From: Dipylidium caninum | Lineage: Eukaryota; Platyhelminthes; Cestoda; Cyclophyllidea; Dipylidiidae | NCBI GenBank assembly: GCA_017562135.1 | Contig: QEYB01001057.1 | Coordinates: 1 to 64,000, forward strand | Length of the DNA: 64,000 bases | Reading direction: 5' to 3' | Part shown: one piece after another, positions 47,831 through 61,129 of the stretch | How the letters are laid out: every line of letters starts with the position of its first letter | Position numbering within the stretch: position 1 is the stretch's first letter | The notes under the pieces: generated by a model | Database searches by the model: none | What the model saw: the letters and a program-made list of their open reading frames with translations, nothing else | Told to the model about the DNA's origin: nothing | Position numbers and translations under genes: made by a program

Positions 47831-48307
47831 ACTCTAGCGTTACCCGGCCATCTGTCTCCACCTTGCCTCCTTCCTTATTTTCATTTGACGTCTTAAGTCT
47901 TCTATCCTATTCTCTTACATTCGATCGATTGGAATGCCTCATGCTCACAACGTATCGTAACAAATTCAGTCTTCCAAAAAAACTTTTCCCTCAGTCCACT
48001 GCGTGAGATATCCTTGACGACGAGTCCTTCCGCTTTACTAGATATATTGTGCATTTCGTCACAGAATAAACACTTCAGTTGGAGAAGTTGCCTAATGGTA
48101 AAAATGCTATCATCTGCTTTGTGATGCCGAGTTGCTGAGCCGGCGAAACCATTCACAGGCCCATCCGTAAGTCATTGATATCCATTCCTTTGAAGCATTG
48201 GTAGAAGTTGGTTTCAAATTCTTAGGCATTGAGGCGCAATGACTTGTCCTATTTTGCGGCGGAAGAGAAGACTAACGAGCGTATTTTGTTGCTTCCGGAG
48301 GAAGAGG

Positions 48308-48703
48308 CAAGTGTAATAGGTGTCCTTCGGCCTCAAATAGAACAACTCGCCTTTATTCACGCCAATACAGATAATAAGGCTGCTAAGTAACTAACAGTTC
48401 ATGTTCATAAATCAGTTCGTTGATATGTTAACATGAAAACCCTTCTACTTCTTCTGGCGGGTTCCTGTGACTTTAATAGTAGTACCACAAATTCTATGAT
48501 TCGTCTGAGATGCACATTCATCGGGCTTCAGTGCGTTCTTTCAATTTCAATCTGGGAATCCTCTAAAATGGGACTTTCTTTATTTTCACTATCGGTCTCC
48601 CCATTTCCATTTCCATATGCAGTTCTCCCCCACTGCCGTTCGGTTGGTCAAGTAATGCTACATGGATCAACGGTATCTTCTTCTCTTTAAGACCTACAAA
48701 TGC
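48308..48703 (-). repeat. Inverted repeat, right copy
   Basis: Reverse complement of 45,722-46,170. The two copies enclose about 2.1 kb that holds acidic gene copy 2 and the extra arm sub-block. Confidence 0.7.
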
Positions 48704-48705
48704 AA

Positions 48706-48729
48706 AACAACAACAACAACAACAACAAC
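48706..48729. repeat. (CAA)n microsatellite
   Basis: About seven to eight CAA units at the edge of the 48.3-kb inverted-repeat copy. The opposite copy has a short GTTGTTGTTT run at the same place, so the run belongs to the repeat. Confidence 0.85.
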
Positions 48730-51700
48730 CACGTTTCAGCAGCCTTATATTTTATCATAGCGGGAAACCATTCGCATCAAAGCAGCACCGTGAGGCATGA
48801 AATGTCCAAGTGCCTCGTATAATAATGCCACCGGAGGTTTGACAGTCTAGGAAAATGGCACAAATCTCACGAGTGGTGGCACATATCGTAGTATTCATCA
48901 TGCGAACATATTTTTCCTAAGACAATCAAAGCTTTGAAAGTAAACGTGTACATGTATCATACATTTACGGCGGTCCGAATTAGCAGTAATCGAATGAGAT
49001 TGCTAAGGACAGAAACCCTACCTCCCGACGCATCTTTTTGTTACTACAAGACCATTTCAACGTCGCCTACACTTCATGACAAGATGCCGATCTTCTCTAC
49101 GCTCTTCCGAGTAAATTGATTTATTCTTACAAAGGGAATCATTCTGGCATCAAAGCCAATTATTAGCTACTAAGAACCAATTTACAATTCGTCATACGAA
49201 TCTCAATTACTCAAATAAGATATCATGTGAGACTTAAGTAGCAATTGCGCCTCCTTTTCTGGGGTGGAAAAAAAACCTTACGCATGAATTAGCAAATAGC
49301 CTTGAAGAGCCCTTTACCAGCATGAAAAGACCTAATTGATCCTTGTTTGCCCGCAATAAAAATGACCAATGTCGTACTAATGAGCTTAGGCGACAAGAGG
49401 CACAAATCCACCCACTAAACTAGCTTTTCTTACATTCCAACCAACTTAACACCACAGGCCCGAGTGCCATTACATGCCACAGACAAAATTCGCAAGAATT
49501 TGTCATCAAAAAGCAATTGTGATGAATACTTAGTAACAATCATTATCAACTAAACAATTATAAACCAACTCGCTCACTCCTGAGATCGCGAGCGCAATCG
49601 TACACAAATAAATCCAACCTCATCAACCCGGATCCACTAAAACAATCGTTTACCTTCTCTTCTTTTCCTACTACCTTAATTTCTTCTTCGATGAATTCTA
49701 CACAAAATTGTGTTTCTCTGTTTTCAAATATTTCATGGTCAGCCTTACTGCCGCCTGCAAATTTGTCATATAATTTGTCAAGTCATTATTTGTTGAGTTT
49801 ATGCCCTTTACACCTCTCTCGACGTCTTTGACAAAGTTTCTGGGATGATTATCCATTTGTGTGAGGCATATTCCATGGCCCTTGACACTATCTCTCTCCG
49901 TTAAATTCATGTTTCCACCTCTCCTTCATGCTGTTATATTCAGCATTCAAACAAACACCGGTTATTATGGGTCACAATTTACGCTCCACTTCACTTAGAT
50001 CACTCTTCTCTGAGCGCAGCCTGCATTCTTCTTCGCAGGTGACCATTTCGTCAGTTTACACTGTTTACTACAATGCTCTAAGTAATATCAGCCATCTATT
50101 TCAGGTCCCGTAGCACGGTTTCCCACACCGCTGTCCTCCGTTCCCTCTCCCTCGTCATAAAAGTGTTGTTCAGGACCGATTTCGCGCCCTCTCTCCGATC
50201 TTACTCTTCCGCATTCTCTCATTATCATTCCCTCATTGGGCTCATTGTCTCAATTTTGCTGCTCTGTGCGCATTCGCTATCGCGCCTTCACGTGAAATAT
50301 TCATTAAGTCATATTCAAGCAAGTAATCACCTTTAAGATGTTGAACTATTAGTTGAACGAGTTTCGATGGGTATGAAAATGATAAATAATTAGAAGTGTA
50401 TTAACTTATTCGGCTTATTGTCAGCAGTATAATTGCCACTGAAATTGTGCCAATTTTTTAGGCCATACAGCAAAGCAGCTTCTGATGTAGTCGAAGAGAG
50501 GGCATTGGATTGATAGAGGAATAATACAAAATATACATTTTGTTTTAGTGGATCGGCAGTAGCTTTGTTATGGGTCGGTACGCATTTCAGCGAGCGATTG
50601 AAGCTAATTTCGTACTTCCGGTCGTCGGAGTGAGTCTCCTAGTTTTCAAATTCTTAATTGCCTGTCATTGCTACCTAATGTTTGTCAAAAATGCCTTTTG
50701 GTGTTAATTGTCCCCCACTTCTTCACCAGGTGGTTCGTGAATTAGGTGTGTGGAGAGAAGGTATCTATACGGGTGGACATTTGCCTCTCTCCCCTAAACT
50801 TGTCTCAGACTAAGTCTAATTGGCCTTAATTAGAGCTAATTTAGTCAGTTAATACAGCTATTGCGCAGGGAATCGAGTTGTTAAAAAATGCCATTGTGTC
50901 GGCTAGTGAGCACACTGTCTCCCATCCAGGTACATAAGTAAACACCGAGATGCTGATGTGTTTTTTGCAGTCTGAAATGGTTGTATTTGAACTTCTACCA
51001 TTAAAATGAACTCTGGTCTCCATATTGAGTGTCTGTAATAATAAAATGTAGTGCATTGGACTTTGACCGTACAGATGAGAAAGTAGCCAATCAATTAATT
51101 GTTAAATTGTGAATCAATGGTTACTTTTCTTGTTACCTTTTTTGTCTTTCCACTAGGGGAGGGACAATTTTACCGAGTACTTTGTCTTTTCCGGTGTGAA
51201 CGTTTTATCATGGGTAACTCTTCTCACCCTTTCCAACAAATCTTATTCCCCCTTGTCTTCTGATGACTTCAATGTCGGGCTCTTGTGCGTACGAGTGATT
51301 GTCCTTGCATTGAATATATTGTTGGTTTTGGCTGATAGCAAGTTCTTCATTCCAAGCTGTATCACCTCGTCCTGTCATGCTCAAAGCAGGTACTTAGCTT
51401 TTTAGCATCCGTTTGAATATTTTTTTATAATTTTAAACCCTCTACTTCCTCTAACAAGTGCTTCGTTTCCTGCAGCATTTCTTTAATGGAAGTATATTCC
51501 TCTCGTCGAACTAGTCTAACAAGTGTTTCCATGTGTCTACGCCTGGGTAGATTGTATCGCCAGTTGTGATGGACCTTGCCTGATGACGCGATCCGGTCAA
51601 GTTCTTTTCCTGCAGCAACTGGCCTCCGCGCAAATCCCCCACCCTGACTCTTTTACCCCACTTTCCTGGCTGCCATTGTCGCTGGCGCGCTGGCTTTGCA

Positions 51701-51847
51701 AGTGATTGTGTATTCAGCTGTTGCAACACCCGTTTTTATCTTCGCAATGTTATCGCCCCTCCGTTTTGAGGAACTCTGATTAAGTGGGCACTCTTTTCAT
51801 CATGTCCTATTCCGATATTTCATGATGTCTTTCATATTCTACACACT
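48730..51847. other. A+T-richer sequence, no supported gene
   Basis: Visibly richer in A and T than the flanks, with short open frames only. A few acceptor-like sites are present (for example TCTATTTCAG near 50,095-50,104), but no exon set joins in phase. No duplicate elsewhere in the window was noticed. Confidence 0.45.
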
Positions 51848-52600
51848 TTATGCGATGCACTTGCTGCTACTTCCACAGCTCTTCACTCTTAGGCTTCGCG
51901 TGGCTTTACACTCAGTCCTGCCGCCCGCCTGAACGGACCCTTCGGACGTGAAATTAGCACGTGGACAGATGGTCACAATTCGCAGTTCGGAAGTGCCCAA
52001 AGAGGCCGTTGTGGGGTTATGGGAGGCATCCGTTTTTCGACAGTGTTTTCCTGCTTGCACAGTATTTTGCTGGATGGTGACAACGCCAGGTGCAACTTCT
52101 GTGATTTTCACCTCTGATATGTCAAGCATTTTGCCCTTCAACCGGTTATGAAGATTAAGGATGTTATCGAAATCAGCAATAGAAGCTTTCCTCCTTCGCA
52201 GGAGACCCATCCACTTCTTCCACGACGACGTGACGGCTTTTTCCTAAGGAACATGAGACTCCGACTTGCTCCGGGAAGAGCGTGCATTGCGCACCGTTAG
52301 AAGAATATTTTTCAAAATGCCAGTCAATAATTCGTAGGCCAAAGGGTTCAATTGTATGCGAGTATTAGTTTTTCGCTTGTCACTTCTTCACCGAATGTCT
52401 GACACATCGCTCTAAACACTGCACAAATAAAGTGTCGGGATGAATTTTTATTCTACAATAAAGGAGTAGCCTTTGGGCATGTCCTGCGTAGATCACTGCT
52501 TCGCATACGTTCTTTCCAGCGTGAAGAGGGCTTTTTTTTCTGGCTAACTCAATTGTACAACTTCTACTCCTTTGACATCTCATGAGGAGCATTGAGCAAG
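51848..52600 (-). CDS. Candidate two-exon fragment, unknown function
   Basis: I do not recognise this gene. Minus-strand exon A ends at 52,392 before GTGAAG; exon B begins at 52,243 after ATGTTCCTTAG and runs to a TAA at 51,848. The junction is phase 0 on both sides with a 148-bp intron. Exon A is basic and Cys-containing (CVRHS at its end). Exon B begins with a Trp/Lys/Arg-rich stretch (SSWKKWMGLLRRRK), followed by a helix-like region and a Ser/Thr/Cys-rich tail. The donor is weak, the 5' start is not identified, and frames of this size occur by chance here. Confidence 0.22.
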
Positions 52601-52639
52601 GTAATATGGGCATAAATGCAATGAATAGGGGCACGAGAA

Positions 52640-55600
52640 ATAAGTTGATAGATTCATTAGCGGTCGTGAATATAGTCTTTCCGAAGGTGGCCGTTTTAAG
52701 CTTTATTGCTCGGCTGCAGGCTTTCGGTGAAACGGTGCTGATTTTCGCCTAGACTCCTTCAGATAGACAGGCATAGCCACGAGTCACAAGTGACGCTCGC
52801 GCTGAGCAGAGAGTGTTTTAGTTTGTAAGTGCCTAATTGTCAATCCTCGTTACTTGGCATTCATCAAGCATGCTTTTTCGTGATAAATCCTTGCCATTGT
52901 AGTGGAAAGTAGGTTTGAAGACGAAAACAAGTAGTTTAGTGGGTGGACTTGTATCCCTTGTCGACAGAGTTCATCCGTTAGTTGCCAGATCATAGGGGTC
53001 GATCGAGTACTATTTGAGTCAGATTGTGCTGGTAGAGTATTGTTCTAGGTCTTTTTGCGCAGTTTTCCGAAAGAATTATTTTGTTCCACAGAAAAAGAAG
53101 CAGATTCAATCCAAGTCGCCTATGATGTCTTTGTTGGCAGTGATGGTTTGCATGCTGTATGACAAAAAGGATGCGAGTAGAAGGCAGTCGGATTTAATGC
53201 TGGAATATACGCTTTTGTAAGAAGAGGTCTCTTTCAGTTTGGACAATCTTTCCTCGGAAGAGGATTTTCGTATCGTCGGCCGACTTGCATACGCTCCTGT
53301 TAGTCGACTTCCTTAGTTTGTAAACAAAAATATGACAAAATCAGGTCACACGGCTTTCGCATAAGGATATACCATCGGAATTAGGCTCAAAACTTTGTAG
53401 AGACGCCTTCATTCCCTTTTGTGACTATCAAGGTATAAACTGAGGAATGAGGATTTATTTTGCAATCATGATTCACCTGAATTAAAAATGCCTGCTGGGG
53501 TTCACTATTTGCCATATCCAGAACTAAAGGAGAATCCCGCCAACACGGCAACTTAGTGCCCCCGCATGTTTGGAGATTGACATTTACACGTAAAGTCAAC
53601 CGACTGCGGGCAAGCGGTCTTGCGAGCTTTTGGAGGGGTAAAGTCGGGGTGAGCGGGATGAAAGTGGGGCTGAAAGGCACTCTTATGAGGTAGGGAGGAG
53701 GAGGTGTAATAATATGCAATCAGTGAAGGCTGATGTATCCTGTTGAAATGGTCAAATGGGAGGAGGAAGAACTGAAGACCGGTGGAGTGCCAGTGGTATT
53801 CTACGATCACCAGCGGACGGGTTATTTATGATCAAGTTGAGTGAAACAGTGTTGAGGAGATGTATAAACGTGCCTTTGACGGAGGAGAGTAGCCTCAGGC
53901 AACATGGAATATGCCACGTGTAAATGGAGATGGGCAGCATTGACCGAAGTAGGATTGGTACAAATTTAAATATAAACACGGAAAATTATTTGATAGGCTA
54001 ATTTGCCCCAGTGGAGTTGTTAAAGTAACTAGTGTTAAGTTCTCATTGCACAATAGATAGAAACAGGTTTACTGCCGTCGCTTAGAAGATCAATCGAAAT
54101 CGGTGGAAGGGAAGAGCAGAGTTTGAAATCGTTGTAGTAAGTCGGAGGTGCTAGTGGATGGGGTGGTTGGCTGGTAATTACGTTACTGGCAAATGTGCTG
54201 GCGGGCGTGAAATTTATGCTATGAGGCAGAATTAGAGCTGTCCATAGATCTTGTTGTGTTCGAAGTTCTTCAGTTATTCCACCATTCCTCTTGGAGCTGG
54301 ACTGTCGTATTGTCTGGTGAGAATTTGTGTTCATCTTGAGAACTTTTCACCTGAGCCGTATTATTGCTTGTTCTGATCCCCTTCCCCTACTTCAGGTGAC
54401 GACTCAATCACATCGACTTGCTCCTCTGCATCGCCGGTCAGTTGGTGGTGGAAGAGAGGATGAGGCAGCTCAGGCAAGTCAGCAGCCACTTTACGCGCAG
54501 TCTCGACATCGTCTGCCACAGTGAAGGCGGTGCCATTCGGAGAATTCAATGCGAGGTAGCGAAGGAGGCTGAAGGCGAAGGCATGGACAAGTGCGAGAGG
54601 CATTTGACAACTAACGGGATACAACAGGAAGTTCATTTTGTGATTTTGGGCGAAGGAAGCTACTCAAAGTGAGATAGGTCAACGCAGTCCTGGTAGAAGC
54701 CTTCTGCACACGTGCAACCTAATCTGTTTACTGAGCATTCACAGTGTTTACATTGAGGGGCAGGTGGATGGGAGGTTTGCACAGGAGAGTTTAAACTCTG
54801 AGCCAAGTCCCAAATGACTTGGTACACAAGAAAAAGGATGGTGATCACACAATCCCTAATGCTTCAATCCTCGTCCATTCGCTGAGTGAGTTGAGGTCTT
54901 CGTGGCCTGTGCGATCTAGTTGGTAGTCAGGCGATCACAGTCTTCAGGTTGATAAGTTGCAAAGCTCAGCCGCAAGTGACCTACTTCTGCAATTTTCGAA
55001 TGCATGTTTTCGTAAGCACCCTCTTTAACTCCTCCCGATCGCACTTACCACCACTTCCTCTAGTGGGAAGACTTTGAAAACTTGAAGATTACCTGCTACA
55101 AAATTGCAAGTCTGACTGACGCGAGAAGTTCCTTAATTGACGATGCCCTACGCCCACTCCTGCTATCCTGCACCCAGTGTGTGAACGGCTCGCATCACAT
55201 GCAGCCAAATCTCTTGCCAAACTGCAGCAATGCACACACTGATGAGCTCAGTGGTAGTGAAAGCCACCTGTCGGCACCGCCATCTCGTCTGCTTAACAGG
55301 CGATCCTAGACGCTGAACATTTCACACCATCCGTCTGCCTCGACTCCCACCACCACGCCTCCGACTACTTCACCTACTTCTCTGCGACATAGTGCTGATG
55401 TGAACTGAGCCCCTTCAAACGTGGGTGAATGGATGGACTCGATCCACTTTGCCCGTACACCGCATTCTGCAGGGCAGTTGCTCCAAGGAGAAGAACAACC
55501 TCTATGTCAACTCATTGTTAACTGACTCCCGAAAAATCTATGGTCGCATTTCATTAATTGTCGTTAGTAATTGCCCATTTCCGGATCCGGCTCAGCCTCC

Positions 55601-55664
55601 TCCCCACAGCTGATCACAAAGTTGTGAAGCCAAGCTTCTAGCTTTGCAACCAAGACGAGATTGA
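52640..55664. other. No firm gene
   Basis: Short open frames only. Two minus-strand frames (54,848-54,660 and 54,636-54,361) look protein-like: the first has a hydrophobic start and a Cys cluster (CKHCECSV, then CTCAEG), and the second ends in an acidic tail. They do not join by a good splice pair, so I do not call a gene. A GCAAGCGGTCTTG-like block near 53,607 resembles one near 60,914. Confidence 0.35.
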
Positions 55665-55669
55665 CTACT

Positions 55670-56242
55670 GTGAAAGACGCATTGAGTCTAGAATGTGGTC
55701 ACCTGATGTGCGTGTTGGTGGAGTGAAGGAGGCGGAAGGGACAAAGCGGAGATATTCGTCGAATTTGAGGAAAGAGTGAACGCAATCTTGTTGTCTACCT
55801 GGAAATGAGGCTATGAAGAAGAGAACGGATGAGTGCTTAACGATGTTAACCTGCTCAAGGCCCCAGGGCAAACGACTCCACCTTCCCAAGAAAGGTACCA
55901 GGATTGGCACAGATGTAGTGCTAGCTCTTTGCGTGCCGCAGTCTTCCAAGTCTACACGGAGACAATGTGCTCTGCAGAGCGATTTGGCAGCCACGACGAG
56001 ACAGCCTACTGCAAAAGCCGTGTTGTACCAAGAATGTGGCTGAATCACTTCTTCAACTTATACTTCAATTCAGCGTATTTGATCCCCTCCGTCAACGCTG
56101 TCCAATATGCTTTAGTCTATCGCCTTCACTTCTGCCCATGTAATAAGTGACAAGAGGAGTTTCAATCGAGGTGACGTCAGCCGTGAATGAAACTCATCCC
56201 AGTGGACAAGTGATCTCGTCAAGGAACAGACTGTTGGAAGAT
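55670..56242. repeat. Flank of module copy 2
   Basis: Reverse counterpart of 7,655-8,110, including CAGCCACGACGAGACAGCC (compare GGCTGTCTTGTCGTGGCTG near 7,907). Diverged with indels. Confidence 0.55.
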
Positions 56243-57810
56243 GACGACTGGTCTCAACTCTCTGCATAATCAAGTGCCGCTCCTGCGTACAGCCTGAGCA
56301 GCAGTCAAAAGAAGCTGCTCGACATTTGCACCTATCAAAGGCTCCGTCATGAGGATTCCCTTCACTCCGACCATGAAGGCGCTGCAGGTTATACATTTCA
56401 TTGAGTCGTATCATGCTTTAGTCTGTGCCCAATGAGGTGTAAGTGCTAACTACGGATGGGTAATTGGAAGTAGAGAGATCACTGCCTGTGCAGTCTCCAC
56501 TCCACTATTACCGTCTCGACACACCACTGGCCATTTCTCTCTGCATCAAAGGCGTCGGAAAGGAAGGCTTCATTGAAGACTACAACCGAGAAGGAAATTC
56601 GTGATCGACTTTCTGTGCCAAAGAGTCGTGATGGAAAACTCACTGAAGTGAATGTTGAGCGGAGAAGCTTTCCTCCTCTGGAGAAGAGCAGCGACAGTCT
56701 TAGTCTGCCAAGTGTCTACATGAGGAGAGGCGCAACCCTCGTCCCTTCAATTCAACATTCCACACGGTATCGGATCAGTCCCGTTCCCATGTCGTCTTGC
56801 CGCAGGCGAGTGAGGTCGTCTCTCTCACTGTTCTGAAGGAGCGTTGTGTCCGATTCTATCGCTGCCCTTCGTCCACTGCACATAGGAATGGTAAGATGCA
56901 GTTTATCAATTCTCTTACGAATGCCGACGAATGGATCCACCTGGCCGAAAATGGAAGGAGATTTGTAGATGTGAAAGATATGTTCTGCTTCTCCACTGTC
57001 ACACCACACTAGTAAGAGTGTCGCAGTCCGTTCTCCCTGCACAGCCTCGTTATCGTGCTGGTTTGCCTCACCAGAGTCAGAGCCCATTTGGGGTGGAGAG
57101 GAAGAGAGAGAGAGAGAGAGAATCAATGGTCGCTATATTTCCTTTGAGTCGGACGTGAAATGACGCCTGTGGTGAGGCGTGCCGTATGTTTGACATCAAC
57201 TCCTAGCCTCCGACTACCTCTCTGCATCTCCTCAATCCGATGACGGCGATTGTGACGGGGAAGGGTATCTTCAAAGCTGACGTAGAGTTCACTTCAACCC
57301 ACCTCCCTTCCAACAGTCTTGAGGCAGACTTCATTAAAATTCCCATTGACAACCACATGCTATCCACTTCAACATCAGGCAACCAATGCGAATCGTGGGA
57401 TTCTTTGGCTTCGCATCGGACTAACCGTCTTCCTAACTGTCGCTGCGACGGTTATTTTCTCGAAATCATTTTATTCGGGTAGTGACTGCATGTGAAATAA
57501 GAAGGCATCGAGCACATCACATATGCAGCACGCAATCCCAAGAAAATGACCGTCTGTCGGGCGTGAGCCCTGACTGCATGCAGTTCATCCACCTTTCTCC
57601 TTGGAGTTGGAGAAGGACACGGTTCAATCCAGAGACTACGTAAAAAAGAACGAAAAAAGGAGCGCCACTCGCGGAGCCCACTTGGTCCAATGGAGGGAAG
57701 CCCTGCGACAAGGCCTTAAATAGGCCTACACCTCGGGCAGTTTCTTTTGGCTGCAGCTTTAACTGTCTAGACAAGCAGGCGCTTGACAGTGCAGAGAATG
57801 GATGCCAGCT
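56243..57810. repeat. Module core bounded by inverted repeats, copy 2
   Basis: Reverse-orientation counterpart of 5,898-7,654. The left end (56,243-56,367) begins GACGACTGG. The right end carries CCTTAAATAGG (57,714-57,724), equivalent to the TATTTAAAG motif at 5,989. Interior anchors include TCTTGCCGC (about 56,797), a GACAACC-like block and GAGCAGAACRTAT-like sequence shared with the reverse of about 6,950-7,130. It is about 190 bp shorter than copy 1. Confidence 0.6.
57098..57121. repeat. (AG)n microsatellite
   Basis: A run of about eight to ten AG units inside module copy 2, absent from the equivalent place in copy 1. Confidence 0.85.
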
Positions 57811-60800
57811 TTCAGTTATTGCGGCTGTTTTCTCCTCCTCATCATCGTCGTCTCAGTCAGCCGTAGAGGCGAGGTTTTTGGCTGGACATGACTTCAGGGG
57901 TTATTGAGTTGTCCGTGACATCGAAGGACACTAAAGATCAGCTGTCCACATCATGGGCCGGAGGAATGTCTAGAGGGAAATGATGGGTTGTCAATGCTAA
58001 CAGCTGTCGGAGGAGGCCATTGCTCACTGTGGATGTGCGTACGTACCGTTGGTGTCGAACCATGTCAGCGTTTATCAAATCGCTGGTGTTCGATGAATGA
58101 TAGTGAGAAGCCGGACGGCTAAGAGCCACTCAGCAGGCGACCTTCAGCATGACCAAAATAAGCGCGTGACACGGACCAGAGGGCGGTTGGAGGTTGGAGG
58201 AGGGGGATGCTCATTAATTGACGAGTGAAAACTCCTTCGTAGTTTTTTTTGGGTTCCTATTCTTCTCGAGCCTGAAGAAGCTGACGAGGAATCTGGCCGT
58301 ATTCCGCTTGGTCTACGACCTTACGACAATAATCCCGATACCACGTCATCCTCACCCTATCCTGCATGATGAATCTGGTTGAGGTGACGGCCATCCATTG
58401 AACGTTGGGCTATTCCATCTACTTCCTACTTCCCATCCACCCCGATGCCCCATAATCCCTTACACTATCGCAGTCTACACGAGGTAGACCGCTCTGAGGC
58501 TCTTGTCGGTGAGTAATCGCATAGAATTGCATGTTCCCTCTCGACTTCTTTACGACGTTTATTGAATTCAGCACCATCAAGTGTGATTTTTGCGGTCCTG
58601 GTTAGTGTCTAACCAACTGCAATCGGACCTCGCGCTGATTGGTTCACACACCATCGTGCGATATTTTGCGTTTGAAGAGGCTCAATCAAGAGAGCACAGG
58701 ATCTCCCTTCACTGCCCCTGACAGAGTGGACATTCGATAAGCTCCCGCAAGGGCTGACAGTGTGGTTACCTTATACATTTACATGATGATAATAAAGCCA
58801 AAATTATGAAATTTGGTGTTGCAGTTCAGTGACGCTTGTCATAATTCAGCAAAGTGGAGAGCAATCAGTTAGACTCCCCACGAAACCTGCTGCAAACTCG
58901 GCCGATCTACTGATTGTTGACTTGGAACAATCGGCAACATTGACAACCGATCCCTTCTGTCGTACGTTCTTCTGCCCCACAATGTGGACATTGATGACCA
59001 CATCTCGTCTCTATCGTCCCTGGATGTTGTGGACAACTCCATAAGCTCTGAAGCCACTCCCAGCCGAAACCTCGCCTCCACGGGCAACGACGAAGACGAC
59101 GTGGACGCCGCGGACAATAAGAAGGAGGAGGAAATAGACGAAATAACTGAGAGAAACATCAGCGATGTTGTTTACCTTCGGAGTGCAGCGATTCATGCTA
59201 CTGCTCCTGCATGAAAGAAGAGTTGACTCTCAAGCGGAGGTGAATCACTACCATGAACACAGGGGGTTAATCTCATCGACTTCATGCTGAGAATTATGGA
59301 GGCTCTGGAAAAAAGCATCATCAAATTGCATGGACGCAATAGGCGAGGAAATATGATATCCCACAGACATTTTGACTACGGTTTGATTTGTTTTCGGATT
59401 TATTTTGAGAGGCCTTTACTGGTGTAGAATTGGTGTTGGAGGGAGCGCCTTTGCAATTGGACATGGAGGCAGCCGCAAATGGAAAACCAAATATACAAGG
59501 AAATTACAAGCCCAGCGCCGTGAGGGCGATAAAAAAACCGTAACAAGGTGGTTCGTTAGAAGTAAAGTAGCAAAAAGCAGAGCCAGGAGTCTGGATGACC
59601 TTGTTAGCGGCCTGTTACTCGGTCGTGCGTAAACCTCACCGACCTCGTGCGCTACGCGCCACCTGCAGCAAGGGTCACTGTGGAGCAGGACTGCTTCGAA
59701 TGCCAGGATGTCGTCGCCTTCATGGTTAACGCGATATAATTCTGATGTTTGAGATCTCGATGGCGGCATTTTTTCCTTTCTTGCTTTCGAATAAATTCAC
59801 AGCAGTAGAAAAGGCGTCTGTGGCATTTTTTCACTTTCAGTGTCCTAATTGGCGTGTTTCCCCACCCCGCTTCGGAGGGTGAGAGCCTTTCAGCCACATT
59901 TGCGTTTATTTCAAGACTTCAGACTGATGCGTTATTCTCCACTCTGGACAGTTCATCGGATACAATTAGGGCTCCCGGTGGTAATCAGTGATTACCCCAC
60001 AAATGTTCTCTCTGCGTCCTCACACCAGGCGCCGGTGTAGGCCTTGTGCCTGGTGGGGTACCTGATGCTCACTAATTCCGTTTTGACGTCAAAAAACGCA
60101 TTGAAACCTCGGAAATACTTAGGAGAAATTGGTGCCCTCCTCCTGCCTCTCCCTTGGTGGTTATGCGGGGGACTGAGAGTGATGCCTTACTTAGTTAAGA
60201 CGCGACTTGCATCAGAGCGCAGGTGGGTTTTAGCCACGACGTGCCATCTCACCGGGAATGTGGTGCACAGATGGGCAGTGATATAATTTCGACCAGCTTC
60301 TTTCGCTACTTCATCTCATCAAGCGGATTTGAGCTCCACTGTTTGTACTAGTTTGACGTGCCTTTTTCTTCTTACAAAACCCATGAAATAGGTGTTACAT
60401 GGAAGTAAAGTCGCACAGGGCGGTTGCGCTTCTTTGAATGTACATTTAACGAGATCTACATTACTTCTGTTAGGCGACACTGATATTACACGAAATTTAG
60501 CCGAAAATTATTATCAATCTAAAAAAGTTCCGTCTCTCCCCATTTCCACCTCGTGACACACAGTGACGCTCGCACATGGATGATGCACCACATGTACTGT
60601 AAAAGCGCATGTCCTCGCTCCTGCTGCACTTATTTTGCCAAACAAATATATGAGGCAGAGTGTTGAGCTAAGCAGGCGGAATGGGAGGAGAAGGAGGAAA
60701 TGAGCAAACGAAGAAGAATAAATGAGTCAAAACCCGTTGTAGTTGACACAGCTGAGTAGAATGATAATTGCCCAATTCCTTCGTCTTTCCACCCATATTG

Positions 60801-61129
60801 CAAGAATTTGTTCTCCCCTTCTCCTTCTGTTTGCCACACGTGAGATTTTGGCTCATGACCTGAAAATCACGAGTGCGAGAGGAAGATAGGGAGTGCGCAC
60901 TGAATGGGAAAATCGGGGCAAACGGTCTTGGCGGCTTGTGGACGAGTAAGATTGGGGAGAATGGCGGTGGGAAGCAGAGGTCCTATGTGCCTGCTGCTAC
61001 TATTAACATGTTTGCATTCCCATCTGCTGAGGCCTACGGGCCTTGTCGCCCAACTTTCCCGCAATTTGTTAAGAGCATGACCCACGTGGAAGACCCTGGA
61101 AACGGTACTCTTCATTCCGTTGTATCACG
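57811..61129. other. No firm gene
   Basis: The strongest-looking frame is listed separately (58,921-59,214). The remainder has short frames with no recognised family and no paired exons. Confidence 0.4.
58921..59214 (+). CDS. Open frame with acidic C-terminus, possible last exon
   Basis: 97 codons open after a TGA at 58,918, with no ATG near the start. It reads as a Leu/Asp-rich stretch (VDIDDHISSLSSL), then NDEDD and KKEEEIDEITER, and stops at TGA. Composition suggests real coding, but I see no good acceptor at its beginning and recognise no family. Confidence 0.2.
   Translation, partial: LGTIGNIDNRSLLSYVLLPHNVDIDDHISSLSSLDVVDNSISSEATPSRNLASTGNDEDDVDAADNKKEEEIDEITERNISDVVYLRSAAIHATAPA

Noticed and set aside
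54361..54848. Possible secreted Cys-rich protein on the minus strand
   Set aside because: No ATG at the hydrophobic start and no good donor/acceptor pair joining the two frames.
59539..59549. CGTAACAAGGT, resembling the 3' end of small-subunit rRNA
   Set aside because: The match stops after about 11 bases, and neither side resembles rRNA.
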